Source of the DNA: Nannochloropsis salina CCMP1776
Lineage: Eukaryota; Sar; Eustigmatophyceae; Eustigmatales; Monodopsidaceae
Length of the DNA: 64,000 nt
Assembly: GCA_004565275.1 (NCBI GenBank)
Contig: SDOX01000010.1
Location: forward strand, 567,446 to 631,445
Direction: 5' to 3'
The translations under genes and the position numbers were made by a program. Each line of letters begins with the position of its first letter. The first letter of the stretch is position 1. The notes below the pieces were generated by a model. It was not told the DNA's origin. It worked only from the letters and a program-made list of their open reading frames with translations, and made no database searches. This document shows, piece after piece, positions 49,271-59,428 of the stretch.

Positions 49271-50488
49271 TCAATCGGCCCCGTTACATCGTGGGCGCCA
49301 AAGCCGTATCGACCTGTCTGCTGTCGTTCCTCCCGAGGCCAAGACTCCGTCGGTGGGGTGGGCTGCTAGGCTCAACACCGCATCCTGATGCCCGCCCAGC
49401 GTCTGAAGGAGAGCCTGGCTTTGCATATCCCACACATAAACCTTACCGTCCTCGGATCCGCTAGATAGATATTGAGGCCCATTCTTACGTCCCTGCCCCG
49501 AAGCCGCCGCCCCTTCCGGTGCGCAATAGCAAGCGAAGGTACAAAGCCGCAGGTTTTGATGGCCTTGGTAGGTCTTCGTCACGGCACTGGGACTGGCCAC
49601 CTTCCAGAGCCTGACGGTCGAATCCAAGGTGGAAACCAGGACACCTCTCCCGTTGGGTGCATACCTCACGTGGGAGACGGCGGGAGCCCCCTCAGCGAAG
49701 AGGGTCTTAAGGCAGTGCCCCATACCTACGTTCCACAGCCGCACCAGGCCGTCGTACGATCCCGAGACCAAACACGTGCCCTCTTCGTTGAAATCGACCC
49801 CCGTCACGGGCTCAGCATGTGCCGCCAGCGTCCGCAAGCAGCTCCCGGCCCGCAAGTCCCAGAGGTGGACACTCTCGTCGGCCGAGCCCGAGGCTAGAAG
49901 GGAGCCTTGTGCATTGAAAGTCACGCAAAACACGTACCCCGTATGCCCGGTAAACCTCCCTAATTCCTGGCCGGTCTCCGTGTCCCAGATCCGGACCGTC
50001 TTGTCGTCGCTAGCAGAGGCAAGATATTGGCTGTCGCGCGCCCATGCCACATCGGAGACGCCTTGCGTATGACCCCCTTTCAACTCCCTCACTAGCAATC
50101 GCTTTTTCGGGTCCCATATGCTGATGGCCGTGTCAGCCGAGGCTGCGGCCAGAAGCTCTCCGGAGCCTGAGAACTTGAGGGACGAAACAGCTCTACGTTG
50201 CTTGCCGAGGCTACCTGCAGCCTGATAAGGTCCCGTTTCCGGAGCGCACTCTGGCTGCCCCCCTTCCTCTTCCTCCTCAGCCTGTACGTTTTCGGGATTC
50301 ATGGATACCTCCGACAAATCTTGCAACCTTGTTGAATGATTCGATGTCGTTCGTGCGCATTCCTCTGCGGCAGCACTTGAAACAAGTAGAGCAGGTGGAG
50401 GGAGGGGAGGTGAGGGAGGGCTCGGAGAGCTGGACCCCGAGAACGTTTCCGACGAGTGATGCTGACATTCGTCCTGCAGCACTGGCAT
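49271..50488 (-). CDS. WDR5: WDR5-type WD40 protein of histone H3K4 methyltransferase complexes
   Basis: WDR5 is the beta-propeller that holds COMPASS/MLL complexes together. The 405-residue protein has a disordered Pro/Ser- and Glu-rich N-terminus of about 95 residues followed by seven WD repeats. Matches to WDR5 are close and in order: ISIWDPK, VSDVAWARDSQYLASASDDK, GYVFCVTFNAQGSLLASGSA, PVTGVDFNEEGTCLVSGSYD, YAPNGRGVLVSTLDSTVRLW and GGHQDAVLSLAAHPTDGVLA. Residues in the peptide-binding pocket were not checked one by one. No intron is needed. It is head-to-head with the plastid HU gene, 326 bases apart. Confidence 0.95.
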   Translation of the reverse strand: MPVLQDECQHHSSETFSGSSSPSPPSPPLPPPALLVSSAAAEECARTTSNHSTRLQDLSEVSMNPENVQAEEEEEGGQPECAPETGPYQAAGSLGKQRRAVSSLKFSGSGELLAAASADTAISIWDPKKRLLVRELKGGHTQGVSDVAWARDSQYLASASDDKTVRIWDTETGQELGRFTGHTGYVFCVTFNAQGSLLASGSADESVHLWDLRAGSCLRTLAAHAEPVTGVDFNEEGTCLVSGSYDGLVRLWNVGMGHCLKTLFAEGAPAVSHVRYAPNGRGVLVSTLDSTVRLWKVASPSAVTKTYQGHQNLRLCTFACYCAPEGAAASGQGRKNGPQYLSSGSEDGKVYVWDMQSQALLQTLGGHQDAVLSLAAHPTDGVLASGGTTADRSIRLWRPRCNGAD

Positions 50489-50814
50489 GCTATGCTTTTA
50501 AGTGATCCTGTGTGTGTGTGTATCCGCGGTATGGCATTGCTGAGGGGAGGATGGCTTTGGTACGATTGAGTTGAGCTTAGGCCGCAATGGGTCAAGTTGA
50601 GGAGACTCCGTCGCCGAAGCGACTACTGCGAGACGCAACCTTCTTGGAGGCGCTTCGACCGAGCCTGCATGCCGTGAAAGGCGCAGCCCCGCGGCAAGAG
50701 GCAGTCAGTTTATGCGTATCTTATGAATTCCTTGACGTATGGTCGGGCTGATTGCACCCTCCTTCCTCAATTTTCGTCCCTTCCTGCAGACCCACCTTTT
50801 CCCTCTTTAGCATC
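50489..50814. other. Divergent upstream region between WDR5 and HU genes
   Basis: A 326-base head-to-head interval, including a short gt-rich tract near 50512-50522. It presumably holds both promoters; none was recognised. Confidence 0.5.
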
Positions 50815-51639
50815 ATGCTTCGCTCTTCCACCTCCTTCTTCCTCCTCTTTTTGGCCTTGACTGCTTCCATCAGCCATGCTTTCCTTCACGTCAACATCCC
50901 AACGACTTCCCGAGGACAACCACTTATGATGGCAACGAAAGCCGAGACGGTACGATCAGTAATGGGATCAATCAGGGTGGGACGGAGCGAGATATGAGGG
51001 GAAGGGAGGACGGCAGGAAAGGACCTGTCAGAGGCCTTCTACGATCACAGTTACTTCAACACCCGACCCACTCGTACAAATCACAGTCCTTGAAGAAGAC
51101 TGAGCTCCTGGACCAGGTCGTGCAAAAATCGGGCGTGACCAAGGCAGTGGCCGACAAGGTTTTGGCTGCTGTCACTGACTCGATCGCGGAGTCCATGGCC
51201 GATGGGAAGAAGGGTGAGTGTGGGGGAAGCTTGCGAAGGAAGTTTGCTATACACGTGAGTGAATGCCGCAAAAAGCGTTTATATGCGAAGATGCGTAGCT
51301 CATATTCTTTCTAGAGCCGGAGGTGCCCGTTCGCCATCCTGACCCTCCGTGCCACTACATTCCCTCCCTGCATCCCTCCCTCTGGCAGTGTCACTGGTGG
51401 GCTTCGGTTCTTTCGGGACGTCCGTGCGGTCGGCTCGCATGGCTCGCAACCCGCGGACTGGCGAGCCCATCCAGGTGCCCGAGACTACTGTAGCCACTTT
51501 TGCGCCGTCCAAGGTACTCAAGGACAAGGTAGGTGCTTTGCATCCCGGCAGTAATATGAGCAGGCGCGCAGAGTACACATCCATATTCACGTGCTGACGA
51601 TACCCGACGCACCACCAGATCAACCACCGCGCCAGCTAA
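50815..51639 (+). CDS. Plastid-targeted HU/IHF-family DNA-binding protein, four exons
   Basis: Bacterial histone-like protein likely to package plastid DNA. Exons 50815-50949, 51087-51213, 51389-51528 and 51619-51639 join in frame to give 140 residues. Exon 1 is the presequence: signal peptide SFFLLFLALTASISHA, then AFLHV, the plastid Ala-Phe site. Exon 2 starts the HU fold (KKTELLDQVVQKSGVTKAVA), exon 3 holds VSLVGFGSFGT and the DNA-arm tip ARMARNPRTGEPIQVP with its conserved N-P-x-T-G, and exon 4 adds INHRAS. If the third intron were retained, the protein would instead end 22 residues later, so the C-terminus is the uncertain part. In several red-lineage algae HU is still encoded in the plastid; here it is nuclear. 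Confidence 0.92.
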
Positions 51640-52149
51640 ACAGCAGAAGTGGCCGTGAAAGCGATGACGAGGAGGCGTGAGGAAAGGAAAGGGAGGCTGC
51701 CACAGCACAGACTGTTCACTTCTATTTGGACGGGAATGGGAACGCTGTAATTATGGGCTTTAAGACGAAGGCTGGACGGAGAAGGTGGCAGCTTAGAGGT
51801 CTCGAGCCGCGAAGAGGGGACGGCGCCGGGGTGCTTTAAATCTTCTAACCTGGCGTGCGGTGCGATGGTACGGTCAAGGGCGCATGACGTGCGAGAGGGT
51901 AAAAAAGGAGGAACGGGGAAAGTGGGCGTGAAGGCGGTTCGCAGGGGGCGACCTAGGCGACCTGCAAGAGAAGGCTCAAACCGACCAGCTGCATGGGGAA
52001 CACTCCAAAGAACACTAAGAAAAGACCTTTGGGATGCACGTGGGGGGTGACGCCGAGACGTCGGGCAACAACCTTTTTTCTTCGATCCTCCTTACGTAAG
52101 ATTGCACGTGGGATGCAGCCCTAGCCCCTCCACCCACCCAGTCACTCCT
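51640..52149. other. Convergent 3' region between HU and DENN-MORN genes
   Basis: A 510-base GC-rich interval with no supported gene. Confidence 0.5.
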
Positions 52150-55100
52150 CTAGGAGAAATTGTGTACCCGTCCATCCTGAAAGGACAGCGTCCCCAACCC
52201 TCGCAAAGAGACGCGGTCCTTCTCCCAGAGCCCGTCGTAGATCTCCCCGTTCGCAAACACGCATTTGCCCTGTCCTGCCCGTAGACCCTCTTCCCAGTGG
52301 CCCGAGTATACGGCCCCGTTCGCGTACTTGCAGATCCCGAAGCCCTCCGGCCGGCCCTCCCGGCAAGCGCCCACAAACTGGTCGCCGTTGCTGTAGGTGA
52401 TTTTCCATTCCCCATCCTTGGCTTCATCCTGGTACCATTCCCCCTCGATCACGTCGCCAGTGGGAGACGTCCAGGCGCCCCAGCCCATGCGCTTGCCCTC
52501 GCTCCAAGAGCCTTCGTGCTTGTCCCCGGACGCCGCCAGAAAGACACCTTCGCCGTGCCACCGGTCCTGGTGCCACTCGCCCGAGTAACATCCCCCGTCC
52601 GCGTACTGGCACTGCCCGACGCCTTCCTTCTGCCCGTTCTTCCACTCCCCTATGAACACCTCACCATTTGTGCACAGGAGGGTACCCAGCCCCTCCCTTC
52701 GCCCCCGGACATGCTCCCCCTCGAAGGTATTCCCCCCCGCGTCTACATGCTTCCCCTTGCCATGATAGGCGTCCTCGAACCACTCCCCCGTATACGTTTC
52801 CTTCCCCTTGAGCATGCAATGGCCCCGTCCTGTCCTCCGGTCATCCAGCCACTCCCCGTCGTACAAGAAGTCTTTCCCCCCCGAGACCAGGACGCCATGC
52901 CCATGCCGGTGGTCCGCTCGAAAGGACCCTTCGTACCTGTTCCCTGAAGCCTTCTCCCTGTAGATGCCCTGGCCGTGCCGCTTTCCCTGCAGCATGGATC
53001 CCTCGTAGGTGTCGCCCGTGCCCGGGTACAGGATCCAACAGGCGGGGCCTGACATGCGCGCGATCTCAGCGAGCGGTGTCGGCGCCGGCCCTACTGCCTT
53101 GGATGGGGAAGTGGGCGCATGCACAAGCATGCGACGCCGGGGGTTGTCGACCGTGGCAGTCGCGTTGCCTACCGCTTTTCCTCTCCCAAGTCCGTCTTCT
53201 CCGCCTTCCTTTTCGTGGATGGATGGAATGCTGGAACACTCGCCTACTGCAGGCCGGTCAGCCACCCACATACCCTGATAGGTCTCTCCCGATGCGTAGA
53301 TGCACACTCCTTCCCCAGCCCGGACCCCGTCCTCCCATCCACCCGTGTAGACATCTCCATTTACAAATTTACAAGTACCGTGTCCGTGCGGTCGGCCGTC
53401 CAGGCACTCCCCCAGGTACTGATCCCCGCAGGCATATGTGACCTTGCACTCCCCGTCTTTCAGCTTGTTTTGGTACCACTCGCCTTCTCTCACGTCGCCG
53501 TCCGCGGATGTATGCACCCCCCATCCGTACCGCTCATCCTCCAGCCATTGGCCCTCGTACGTCTCTTGCCCGCCCTGGTCTTCCCTCGACGTGGCCTCCG
53601 GCCCCGTGGCTCTGTCAACCGCCACCACCATTTTCCCCTCCCCGCTTCGTTTCCCCTCCCGCCACTCGCCTGTATACTGGGAGCTGCCGAACTGGCAAGT
53701 CCCGAGACCATGCCTCTGACCCCCTTTCCACTCACCTGCGTAAGACTCCCCACCCGCTCTGCGCAGGGTACCCATCCCCTCCTTCAAGCCCCGGGCCCAG
53801 CCCCCCTCGTACACGTTCCCCTCCGAGTCCACAAATTTGCCCTGTCCGTGGAACTTGTTCTCCGCGAATCCGCCCGAGTACGTCGCCCGGCCGCGAATGG
53901 TGCAATGCCCTTGGCCTTGGCGTTTATCCAACACCCAGTCACCGTCGTACAAGAAATCCCGCGCGCCGGTCGTCAGGATGCCTTGGCCGTGCCGCATGTC
54001 TTTTACCCAGTCCCCCTCGTACGTGTTGCCTGTCGCGTGCTCCACGTAGCTTCCTTTTCCTTGCCTCTGGCCGCCCCGCATATCCCCCTGGTACGTATCG
54101 CCGTTGGGGTACACGTAATCGACGACACCATCTCCCGGCGCCGGCGGTGCGTCTTTTTTTAGGGCTGCGCCACTCTCTTTCGCAGAAGAGAATGGGAAAG
54201 TAGACAAAGACAACAATGTTGGCGAGTTGTGTTTGTTTTGAGGAGACGGATCATCAGGAGGCAAGCACGGGTGGGGGTATTGGTCATGCCAGATCCTGAA
54301 ATTGAGCGTGGTGGTCCACTGTCCTACCCAGGCACGATTGTAGTCCATCAACTTGACGTCGAACCCGCAAGTGGAGCGAGGGGTGGCCTGCAACAGACCC
54401 GTCATGGCCTTCCGCATCCAAGACGACGACATGGACGTCGCGGCTGCACCGTCGCGCATGAACTCATGCAGGGCCAGGGCCGCAAATTCCAAAAAGCGCT
54501 CAAAGTACGATTGGAACGATTGCCGGATCCAGCTATCACTCCCCTCCCATTCAACCGACGCACCTTCCGCCTCGCTCTCCCCTAAGAGAGACGCCCTCCC
54601 CTCTTCGTCCACCGCCTCCCGATCGTCCGGAGTCGGCAGGCTTTCCATCACTTGCTCCAGAAAGTCCACGTCCGCAGGGCCGTACTCAAAAGCGATTCGC
54701 GCCAAGTCCACCATTAACGAAGTCGGAGACACACAAGCACTCTCTCTCCCCCTCTCCGAACAGGGCTCCGAGTGAGTCGAGGCAGCACTGCTGCTGGAAG
54801 TGGAGGCATCGTCTACGACCGAACCAGCAGCTGTGAGGGCCGAGAATCGCTGGGAGTCGATCTGACACGTGTCTAGATTCACGACCGCATCAAGTCGAGC
54901 GCTTGGAAGAGCACTTATCAGAGGGTTTGACGTCCCGACTAGGAAGCCAGGGTTTTTGTCGAAGAAAGACGTGGCCTTGCTTATGACCAGCAGGGGCTGC
55001 AAAACGAATTTGTCTTCGTGGAAAATACGGAGAGGCATCCCGAATTTGCTCCACCGATAGCCGCGCAAGGCTCTCAAGGGCCCCTCCTCGTACTCTAAAG

Positions 55101-56061
55101 CTTGAGTGTAAAGGCCGGGAATCAGCGTAAGTAGCGCCAACACCGCGCTTGAGGACTTATAGGGCTTGCTTGAATAGAACAGAATTCGGCCCTCTAGCAG
55201 CAAGAGCTTCACAAGTCCCAAGACATGCTCTATACCCAGCAGCTTGACCAACCACAAGACAGGCACATCCCGACAGTGCGAGCCTGTTTCGCGGTGTAGG
55301 ATGCCCGTGGTCGGATTGGATATCGCCAAAAGAAAGGCCCGCAGATCACCGGTGTCGTCTTGAAAATTTCTGTTGAAGAAAGCAGTGGTCAAGGACATGA
55401 ACTGGTGCTGGAGCACCTCGAAACAGGGGGTTGCTGAAAGCAGCAAAACGCTGTAGGAATTTGACGGAGGCGCACGACGGCAAATGCCATAGACACGCCG
55501 ACGCCGTGCCCGTAGACTCATGTGGGATGGGATTGGAGCAGAACAAGTACCATTTTTGGTCGTACGGACGCTGTCGCCAAGCGCAGGAACAGAGGTCGAA
55601 ATCGCGGAAGGCGACGGGTAGAGGTCAGGATCGTCATCGAAAGGATTCGTGGATGGGGGTGGGGTGTCTCCCAAGTATAATATAAAATAACAACAGTCCG
55701 TTAAAGTACCCATAAGCTCTGGGGCCAAGCGCACAATGTTCGCCGCGCAAGTTGCTGGTTGAATGCCTCCATTAGAAGCCGAGTGATCCACATCGGTCTC
55801 AGTGTCCGTGACAGCAGCAGAACATCGTGTCGTGGAATAGTACATTTCTGGCAAGCACTCGAGTAATCTGCCAGACGATTCTCTCAGCATCTCCTCAATG
55901 TAAGGATTGCATAATTCCTCTTTCCGGTAGTCTGGCACCAGCTTGTGTGGCACGGGTCTGCCCCCATCCGAGTCTATGTGCTTTACCACCAAGAGGCATA
56001 CGGCAGATCGCTCCAATGCCGCCTCCTTAAGTTTAAGGTCATAGCTACTCACATGAGACAT
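52150..56061 (-). CDS. AVL9-type DENN domain protein fused to two blocks of MORN repeats
   Basis: A 1303-residue single-exon protein. Residues 1 to about 415 are an AVL9/DENN-like module: VLWLVKLLGIEHVLGLVKLL, LLEGRILFYSSKPYKSS, ALLTLIPGLY, FGMPLRIFHED and GFLVGTSNPLISAL, in the AVL9 order. DENN proteins activate Rab GTPases, and AVL9 acts in late secretory traffic. Residues 415-640 are partly disordered. From about 647 to 985 and again from about 1005 to 1295 come two arrays of MORN repeats (Y-x-G-x-W/F, 23-residue period), each of roughly 12 units, split by a disordered linker. MORN repeats usually bind membrane lipids or proteins. The two arrays match each other unit by unit (DFLYDGDW and DFLYDGEW, REGEWYQNKLKDGE and IEGEWYQDEAKDGE), so they arose by a block duplication. 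Confidence 0.88.
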   Translation of the reverse strand: MSHVSSYDLKLKEAALERSAVCLLVVKHIDSDGGRPVPHKLVPDYRKEELCNPYIEEMLRESSGRLLECLPEMYYSTTRCSAAVTDTETDVDHSASNGGIQPATCAANIVRLAPELMGTLTDCCYFILYLGDTPPPSTNPFDDDPDLYPSPSAISTSVPALGDSVRTTKNGTCSAPIPSHMSLRARRRRVYGICRRAPPSNSYSVLLLSATPCFEVLQHQFMSLTTAFFNRNFQDDTGDLRAFLLAISNPTTGILHRETGSHCRDVPVLWLVKLLGIEHVLGLVKLLLLEGRILFYSSKPYKSSSAVLALLTLIPGLYTQALEYEEGPLRALRGYRWSKFGMPLRIFHEDKFVLQPLLVISKATSFFDKNPGFLVGTSNPLISALPSARLDAVVNLDTCQIDSQRFSALTAAGSVVDDASTSSSSAASTHSEPCSERGRESACVSPTSLMVDLARIAFEYGPADVDFLEQVMESLPTPDDREAVDEEGRASLLGESEAEGASVEWEGSDSWIRQSFQSYFERFLEFAALALHEFMRDGAAATSMSSSWMRKAMTGLLQATPRSTCGFDVKLMDYNRAWVGQWTTTLNFRIWHDQYPHPCLPPDDPSPQNKHNSPTLLSLSTFPFSSAKESGAALKKDAPPAPGDGVVDYVYPNGDTYQGDMRGGQRQGKGSYVEHATGNTYEGDWVKDMRHGQGILTTGARDFLYDGDWVLDKRQGQGHCTIRGRATYSGGFAENKFHGQGKFVDSEGNVYEGGWARGLKEGMGTLRRAGGESYAGEWKGGQRHGLGTCQFGSSQYTGEWREGKRSGEGKMVVAVDRATGPEATSREDQGGQETYEGQWLEDERYGWGVHTSADGDVREGEWYQNKLKDGECKVTYACGDQYLGECLDGRPHGHGTCKFVNGDVYTGGWEDGVRAGEGVCIYASGETYQGMWVADRPAVGECSSIPSIHEKEGGEDGLGRGKAVGNATATVDNPRRRMLVHAPTSPSKAVGPAPTPLAEIARMSGPACWILYPGTGDTYEGSMLQGKRHGQGIYREKASGNRYEGSFRADHRHGHGVLVSGGKDFLYDGEWLDDRRTGRGHCMLKGKETYTGEWFEDAYHGKGKHVDAGGNTFEGEHVRGRREGLGTLLCTNGEVFIGEWKNGQKEGVGQCQYADGGCYSGEWHQDRWHGEGVFLAASGDKHEGSWSEGKRMGWGAWTSPTGDVIEGEWYQDEAKDGEWKITYSNGDQFVGACREGRPEGFGICKYANGAVYSGHWEEGLRAGQGKCVFANGEIYDGLWEKDRVSLRGLGTLSFQDGRVHNFS

Positions 56062-56464
56062 ATTTTAAGGTATTTTTGGAGGCTGTCGTCCAAATGGCTG
56101 CAAAGTTGGTGAATGTTGGGTGCCCGACGACTCTTGCTTCAAAAAGACACAGCCCTCTCCTCAGTCAACACCCATGTCATGGTCCTTTGTGCTGTCGACA
56201 AATTGTCACAAAAGTCGATGTCCTGAGTATTAAAAGCGAAAGTAAGCATGAATGCATAGGTCTTGGTTTGTGTCTTGTTTGAAGGTCATTTGGCCCAGGA
56301 CCGAAGTCATCATGTGGTAAGCGTCGCCAGGGCCTCGCGACTCGCGAGGAAGCTCGTGAGCCGTTTCTGTCCGTTACTTCCATCCAGAGTAACGGCTACT
56401 CCGGCCTAGCTGTTACCCTCTTCGGCACTGGCCAAGGGCTTAGTATGCATGTGCTCCACACGCG
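56062..56464. other. Divergent upstream region between DENN-MORN and WW genes
   Basis: A 403-base head-to-head interval; promoters of both genes are expected. No further feature is seen. Confidence 0.5.
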
Positions 56465-57604
56465 ATGCTGTCCCCATGCGAAGTAGACAGATTCGGGTTT
56501 GTTGATGGAGTGGAGCGTAACAAAAGCTTGGAGACCAATGCACACTTTTTCTTGTCTCCCTGTGCGTATCACATGAGCAGACAGAGCAGACAAACAGCAA
56601 CCAGGACTGCAGACCCAAAACAGGATAATTTCATGGCGACTCCTTCCTCGATTGAACACCTTTCGCAATTACCTCCACAATGGACGGAGTATTACTCCGA
56701 CGAAGCAGAGGCGCCGTACTACTATAATACTGAAACTGGCGAGACGACATGGGACCGTCCCGGTCCGACACATGTTTCCCTTCCTTCACCCTCACCTACT
56801 TCATCAAGTGAACCGCCGAAGGTTGAGGATGTCGTCTCCTCTGTCACAGGGTCTACTTATGGTACCATCAGCCCCAGGGTTTCTGTCGTTCAAAAGGAAA
56901 GCTCGTCATCAGTTCCCGTTACGCCGTCGGCTCGCACAGTAGCAGCTTTCGGTGTCACTACCACAGGTGCACATAACTATCAAAATGCCTTCACCGAAGA
57001 TTCGTCATCTCAGTATAATCATATGACAAGCAGCGCGCCTCGCGTACTAAACGAGCAGCAAAGTGATCAATCAGGCAAGCTTACTGAGTCTCCACATGCT
57101 TTCTCCCCGAAGCTTCCTTCCGCGTCTCCTAACTGTAAAGACGCGGATCTCAATCGCATTACCGCTGCTACCGGAAGTTATTTTTTCGATAGCTCAGAAA
57201 CACCGGCGGTAACCTCGGGGAGCTCCCAAAATGATGACCTATCCCCCAACACGGCGGCCCGGGCTCATGATCAGCTCATATCCCACTCGCAGGACCACGA
57301 GTTGGCAGAGGCGACACCACAAGTGGAGAACTACTACTATCCAGAGAACCAGCGAGTAAATCAGGATCAGCACGCAATCCAAGGGCAGTCTCATCCTCCT
57401 GTGCAAGAATTTGATAAAACACAAGCTATCGAGGGATCTGCCGCTACTTACATGCTGTCCGCCCCGACCGGCAGCGGACAAAACACTGTCGAATCGCCCA
57501 AACAGCCAAGCACCACGCCAAGTGGTCTGTCAGAAGACGCGCGCCTCGAGCGCATCGAAGCAAAGCTTGATCTACTCCTCAGTCACTTCAACATTTCCGT
57601 TTGA
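56465..57604 (+). CDS. WW-domain protein
   Basis: A 379-residue protein with one WW domain at about 69-100 (LPPQWTEYYSDEAEAPYYYN, then TWDRP), which should bind proline-rich peptides. Both tryptophans and the central aromatic triplet are present. The remainder is disordered and Ser/Thr/Gln-rich, ending with a short amphipathic coiled coil (ARLERIEAKLDLLLSHFNIS) that may mediate pairing. Three in-frame ATGs are possible starts: 56465, 56573 and 56633. The last, just ahead of ATPSSIEHLSQ, may be the true one. No fuller family could be recognised, so the role is unknown. Confidence 0.8.
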   Translation: MLSPCEVDRFGFVDGVERNKSLETNAHFFLSPCAYHMSRQSRQTATRTADPKQDNFMATPSSIEHLSQLPPQWTEYYSDEAEAPYYYNTETGETTWDRPGPTHVSLPSPSPTSSSEPPKVEDVVSSVTGSTYGTISPRVSVVQKESSSSVPVTPSARTVAAFGVTTTGAHNYQNAFTEDSSSQYNHMTSSAPRVLNEQQSDQSGKLTESPHAFSPKLPSASPNCKDADLNRITAATGSYFFDSSETPAVTSGSSQNDDLSPNTAARAHDQLISHSQDHELAEATPQVENYYYPENQRVNQDQHAIQGQSHPPVQEFDKTQAIEGSAATYMLSAPTGSGQNTVESPKQPSTTPSGLSEDARLERIEAKLDLLLSHFNISV

Positions 57605-57861
57605 AGAGCCAAGCCCAGTTGAGAGCTTACATTCCTACATAGGAATACATCTTTTAGTGTTTCCCTCCTCGATCTGCATCCATTTCTAATTGTAGAAGCC
57701 TAAGACTATGAAGAATTTGATGCAAGCTTATATCTCCACATCCCGAAGCCGCATAGATATCGGTATACGTACACACATAATCTCATAGCTTTGCCACGCA
57801 AAAGACAATATTTAAGAGCCTGTCACGGCCGCTATTGTGAACTCATGGGTCAATTGTTTAT

Positions 57862-58863
57862 TCATTTTTTCCCAAGTATCATTAGAGTCTTTTCCTCTAA
57901 TTCAGACCACGTTTTTTCATCGTTTCCAAACTCGCCGCGTATGGCAGCAAACAAAGACTTGGTAAGTAGTTCCACGTCCCGCTTTTCAAGCGTATCCTGT
58001 GTCACAAAGAAAGCACTTTTCTCTCGAAACCTCTTCATGACCTCTGTTTTCGCTACCTGAAACCCTCGCCCAAGACTAGAGAGAGTACCTGACAGCCGCA
58101 CATCAGTCCCGGCCAAGAGCATCGCGGTGCCGATGACCCGACGTAGCGCCAATTCAGCCGTGTGTACCACACTCTCGCGCACCTTCTGCCGATCCCTTTC
58201 TTTTTTCGCCTCTTCCTCCATGCAGGACCTAGGAATGAAGGCAGGAGACTCCCACCCACGCTCTACTACGGACCACATTTTATCCAAGGTAAGCGCCCCA
58301 ACCTCTTCTTCCTGCCGTTCAATCACAAGTGTGTTCGTCTCCCACCTGCGAGTGGATAAATTCGGGGCCTCCAATCTGGCATTCATACGCCTGATGACCT
58401 TCTCATCAACTCTCTGCCTCAAAGGTCGTTTCCTGTTTTGCGACAAGGCGTCCTCAATGGATATGTCTACGTGGACGCACCCGTAGCCTGCACCGTTACG
58501 GGCGGCCATTAAATAGACTTCCCGGCGCATGCTCGCATAGTACATATTGTCATCTAGTATCAGAATCCGACGAGAGGGCATGGACGGTCCAACAGGTGTA
58601 GAGCTACCCCTCTCTTGGTGTAGAATACTTTCAGCTTGTGCCAAGGCTTTGCTTCGCGCACGATGCCATACTGCTATAGGATCTAGCCCTTCATCTTCTT
58701 CGCGAAGACGAGCCTCGATAGCGTCAAACTCAATGCGTTGCACTTCACACCCTTTACCCGGATAACGTGAGGACGCAGAGTCTTGCAGACGGCATCCCCA
58801 ATAACTTTTCCCTGCAGCGGGAAGGCCACACATTACCAAAACCACTGTGGACGTATCGGACAT
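57862..58863 (-). CDS. PSTK: L-seryl-tRNA(Sec) kinase (PSTK)
   Basis: PSTK phosphorylates Ser on tRNA(Sec), the step before SepSecS makes selenocysteinyl-tRNA. The 333-residue single-exon protein has the P-loop LVMCGLPAAGKSYW at about 9-22, Walker-B-like ILILDDNMYYASMRREVY near 100, and FC-type strand VHVDISIEDALSQNRKRP, all matching animal PSTK in order (G-L-P-A-A-G-K-S, L-D-D-N-x-Y-Y-x-S-M-R-x-E-V-Y). The C-terminal half is helical, as expected for the tRNA-binding part (ELALRRVIGTAM). Its presence implies that this organism makes selenoproteins. Confidence 0.93.
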   Translation of the reverse strand: MSDTSTVVLVMCGLPAAGKSYWGCRLQDSASSRYPGKGCEVQRIEFDAIEARLREEDEGLDPIAVWHRARSKALAQAESILHQERGSSTPVGPSMPSRRILILDDNMYYASMRREVYLMAARNGAGYGCVHVDISIEDALSQNRKRPLRQRVDEKVIRRMNARLEAPNLSTRRWETNTLVIERQEEEVGALTLDKMWSVVERGWESPAFIPRSCMEEEAKKERDRQKVRESVVHTAELALRRVIGTAMLLAGTDVRLSGTLSSLGRGFQVAKTEVMKRFREKSAFFVTQDTLEKRDVELLTKSLFAAIRGEFGNDEKTWSELEEKTLMILGKK

Positions 58864-59428
58864 ATAGTCGCATACATTGCAGTAATTTTCAACCTGTTAT
58901 TGTTGGTCGTGGTGTTGACTTTTTCCAGCGTGCAGATCGTATCGAATGAGGCCGCAAACTAACACAACAGTGCCCTGAAAAATCTGTGCAGCTGACACAC
59001 ACAGACCACATGCCCCAAAAGCGTAGTAGACTTAGAGCTTGTGCGCCATGTTGATATCACACCATATCGTGACATGGCAGAATCAAACGTAAGGCACGCA
59101 TAATCAACAAGTTCCGAAATGGGGAAGCGGTATAAGGCTTCCACGATACCATTTGGGCAAATTTCTCGTGCTTCTAAAGGCAATTTGCATCGAACCAATG
59201 GCACTGCCTTATACAAGTTTGTTGCAGCATCTAACAAGACGGCAACAAAAAGATTGCCGGTGGTCCTACAACGTGCGCACGTTTTTACTAGGACAAGGCG
59301 GTGGGTCGATCCGGTCGAGGAAGGGCGAGCTTGCCCGTTTTGAGCTATTTGAAAGTAAATCTTTGTACAATTCGGCACGCATAGAAAATATAATGTCCAG
59401 TAGATAATCAAGTTAAAAAGTGAGACAG
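58864..59428. other. Divergent upstream region between PSTK and LRR genes
   Basis: A 565-base head-to-head interval. Short overlapping frames at 58959-59447 show no family content. Confidence 0.5.

Noticed and set aside
53119-54203. Plus-strand frames of up to 347 codons opposite the MORN arrays
   Set aside because: The regular base composition of the MORN repeats keeps the opposite strand open. No independent similarity.
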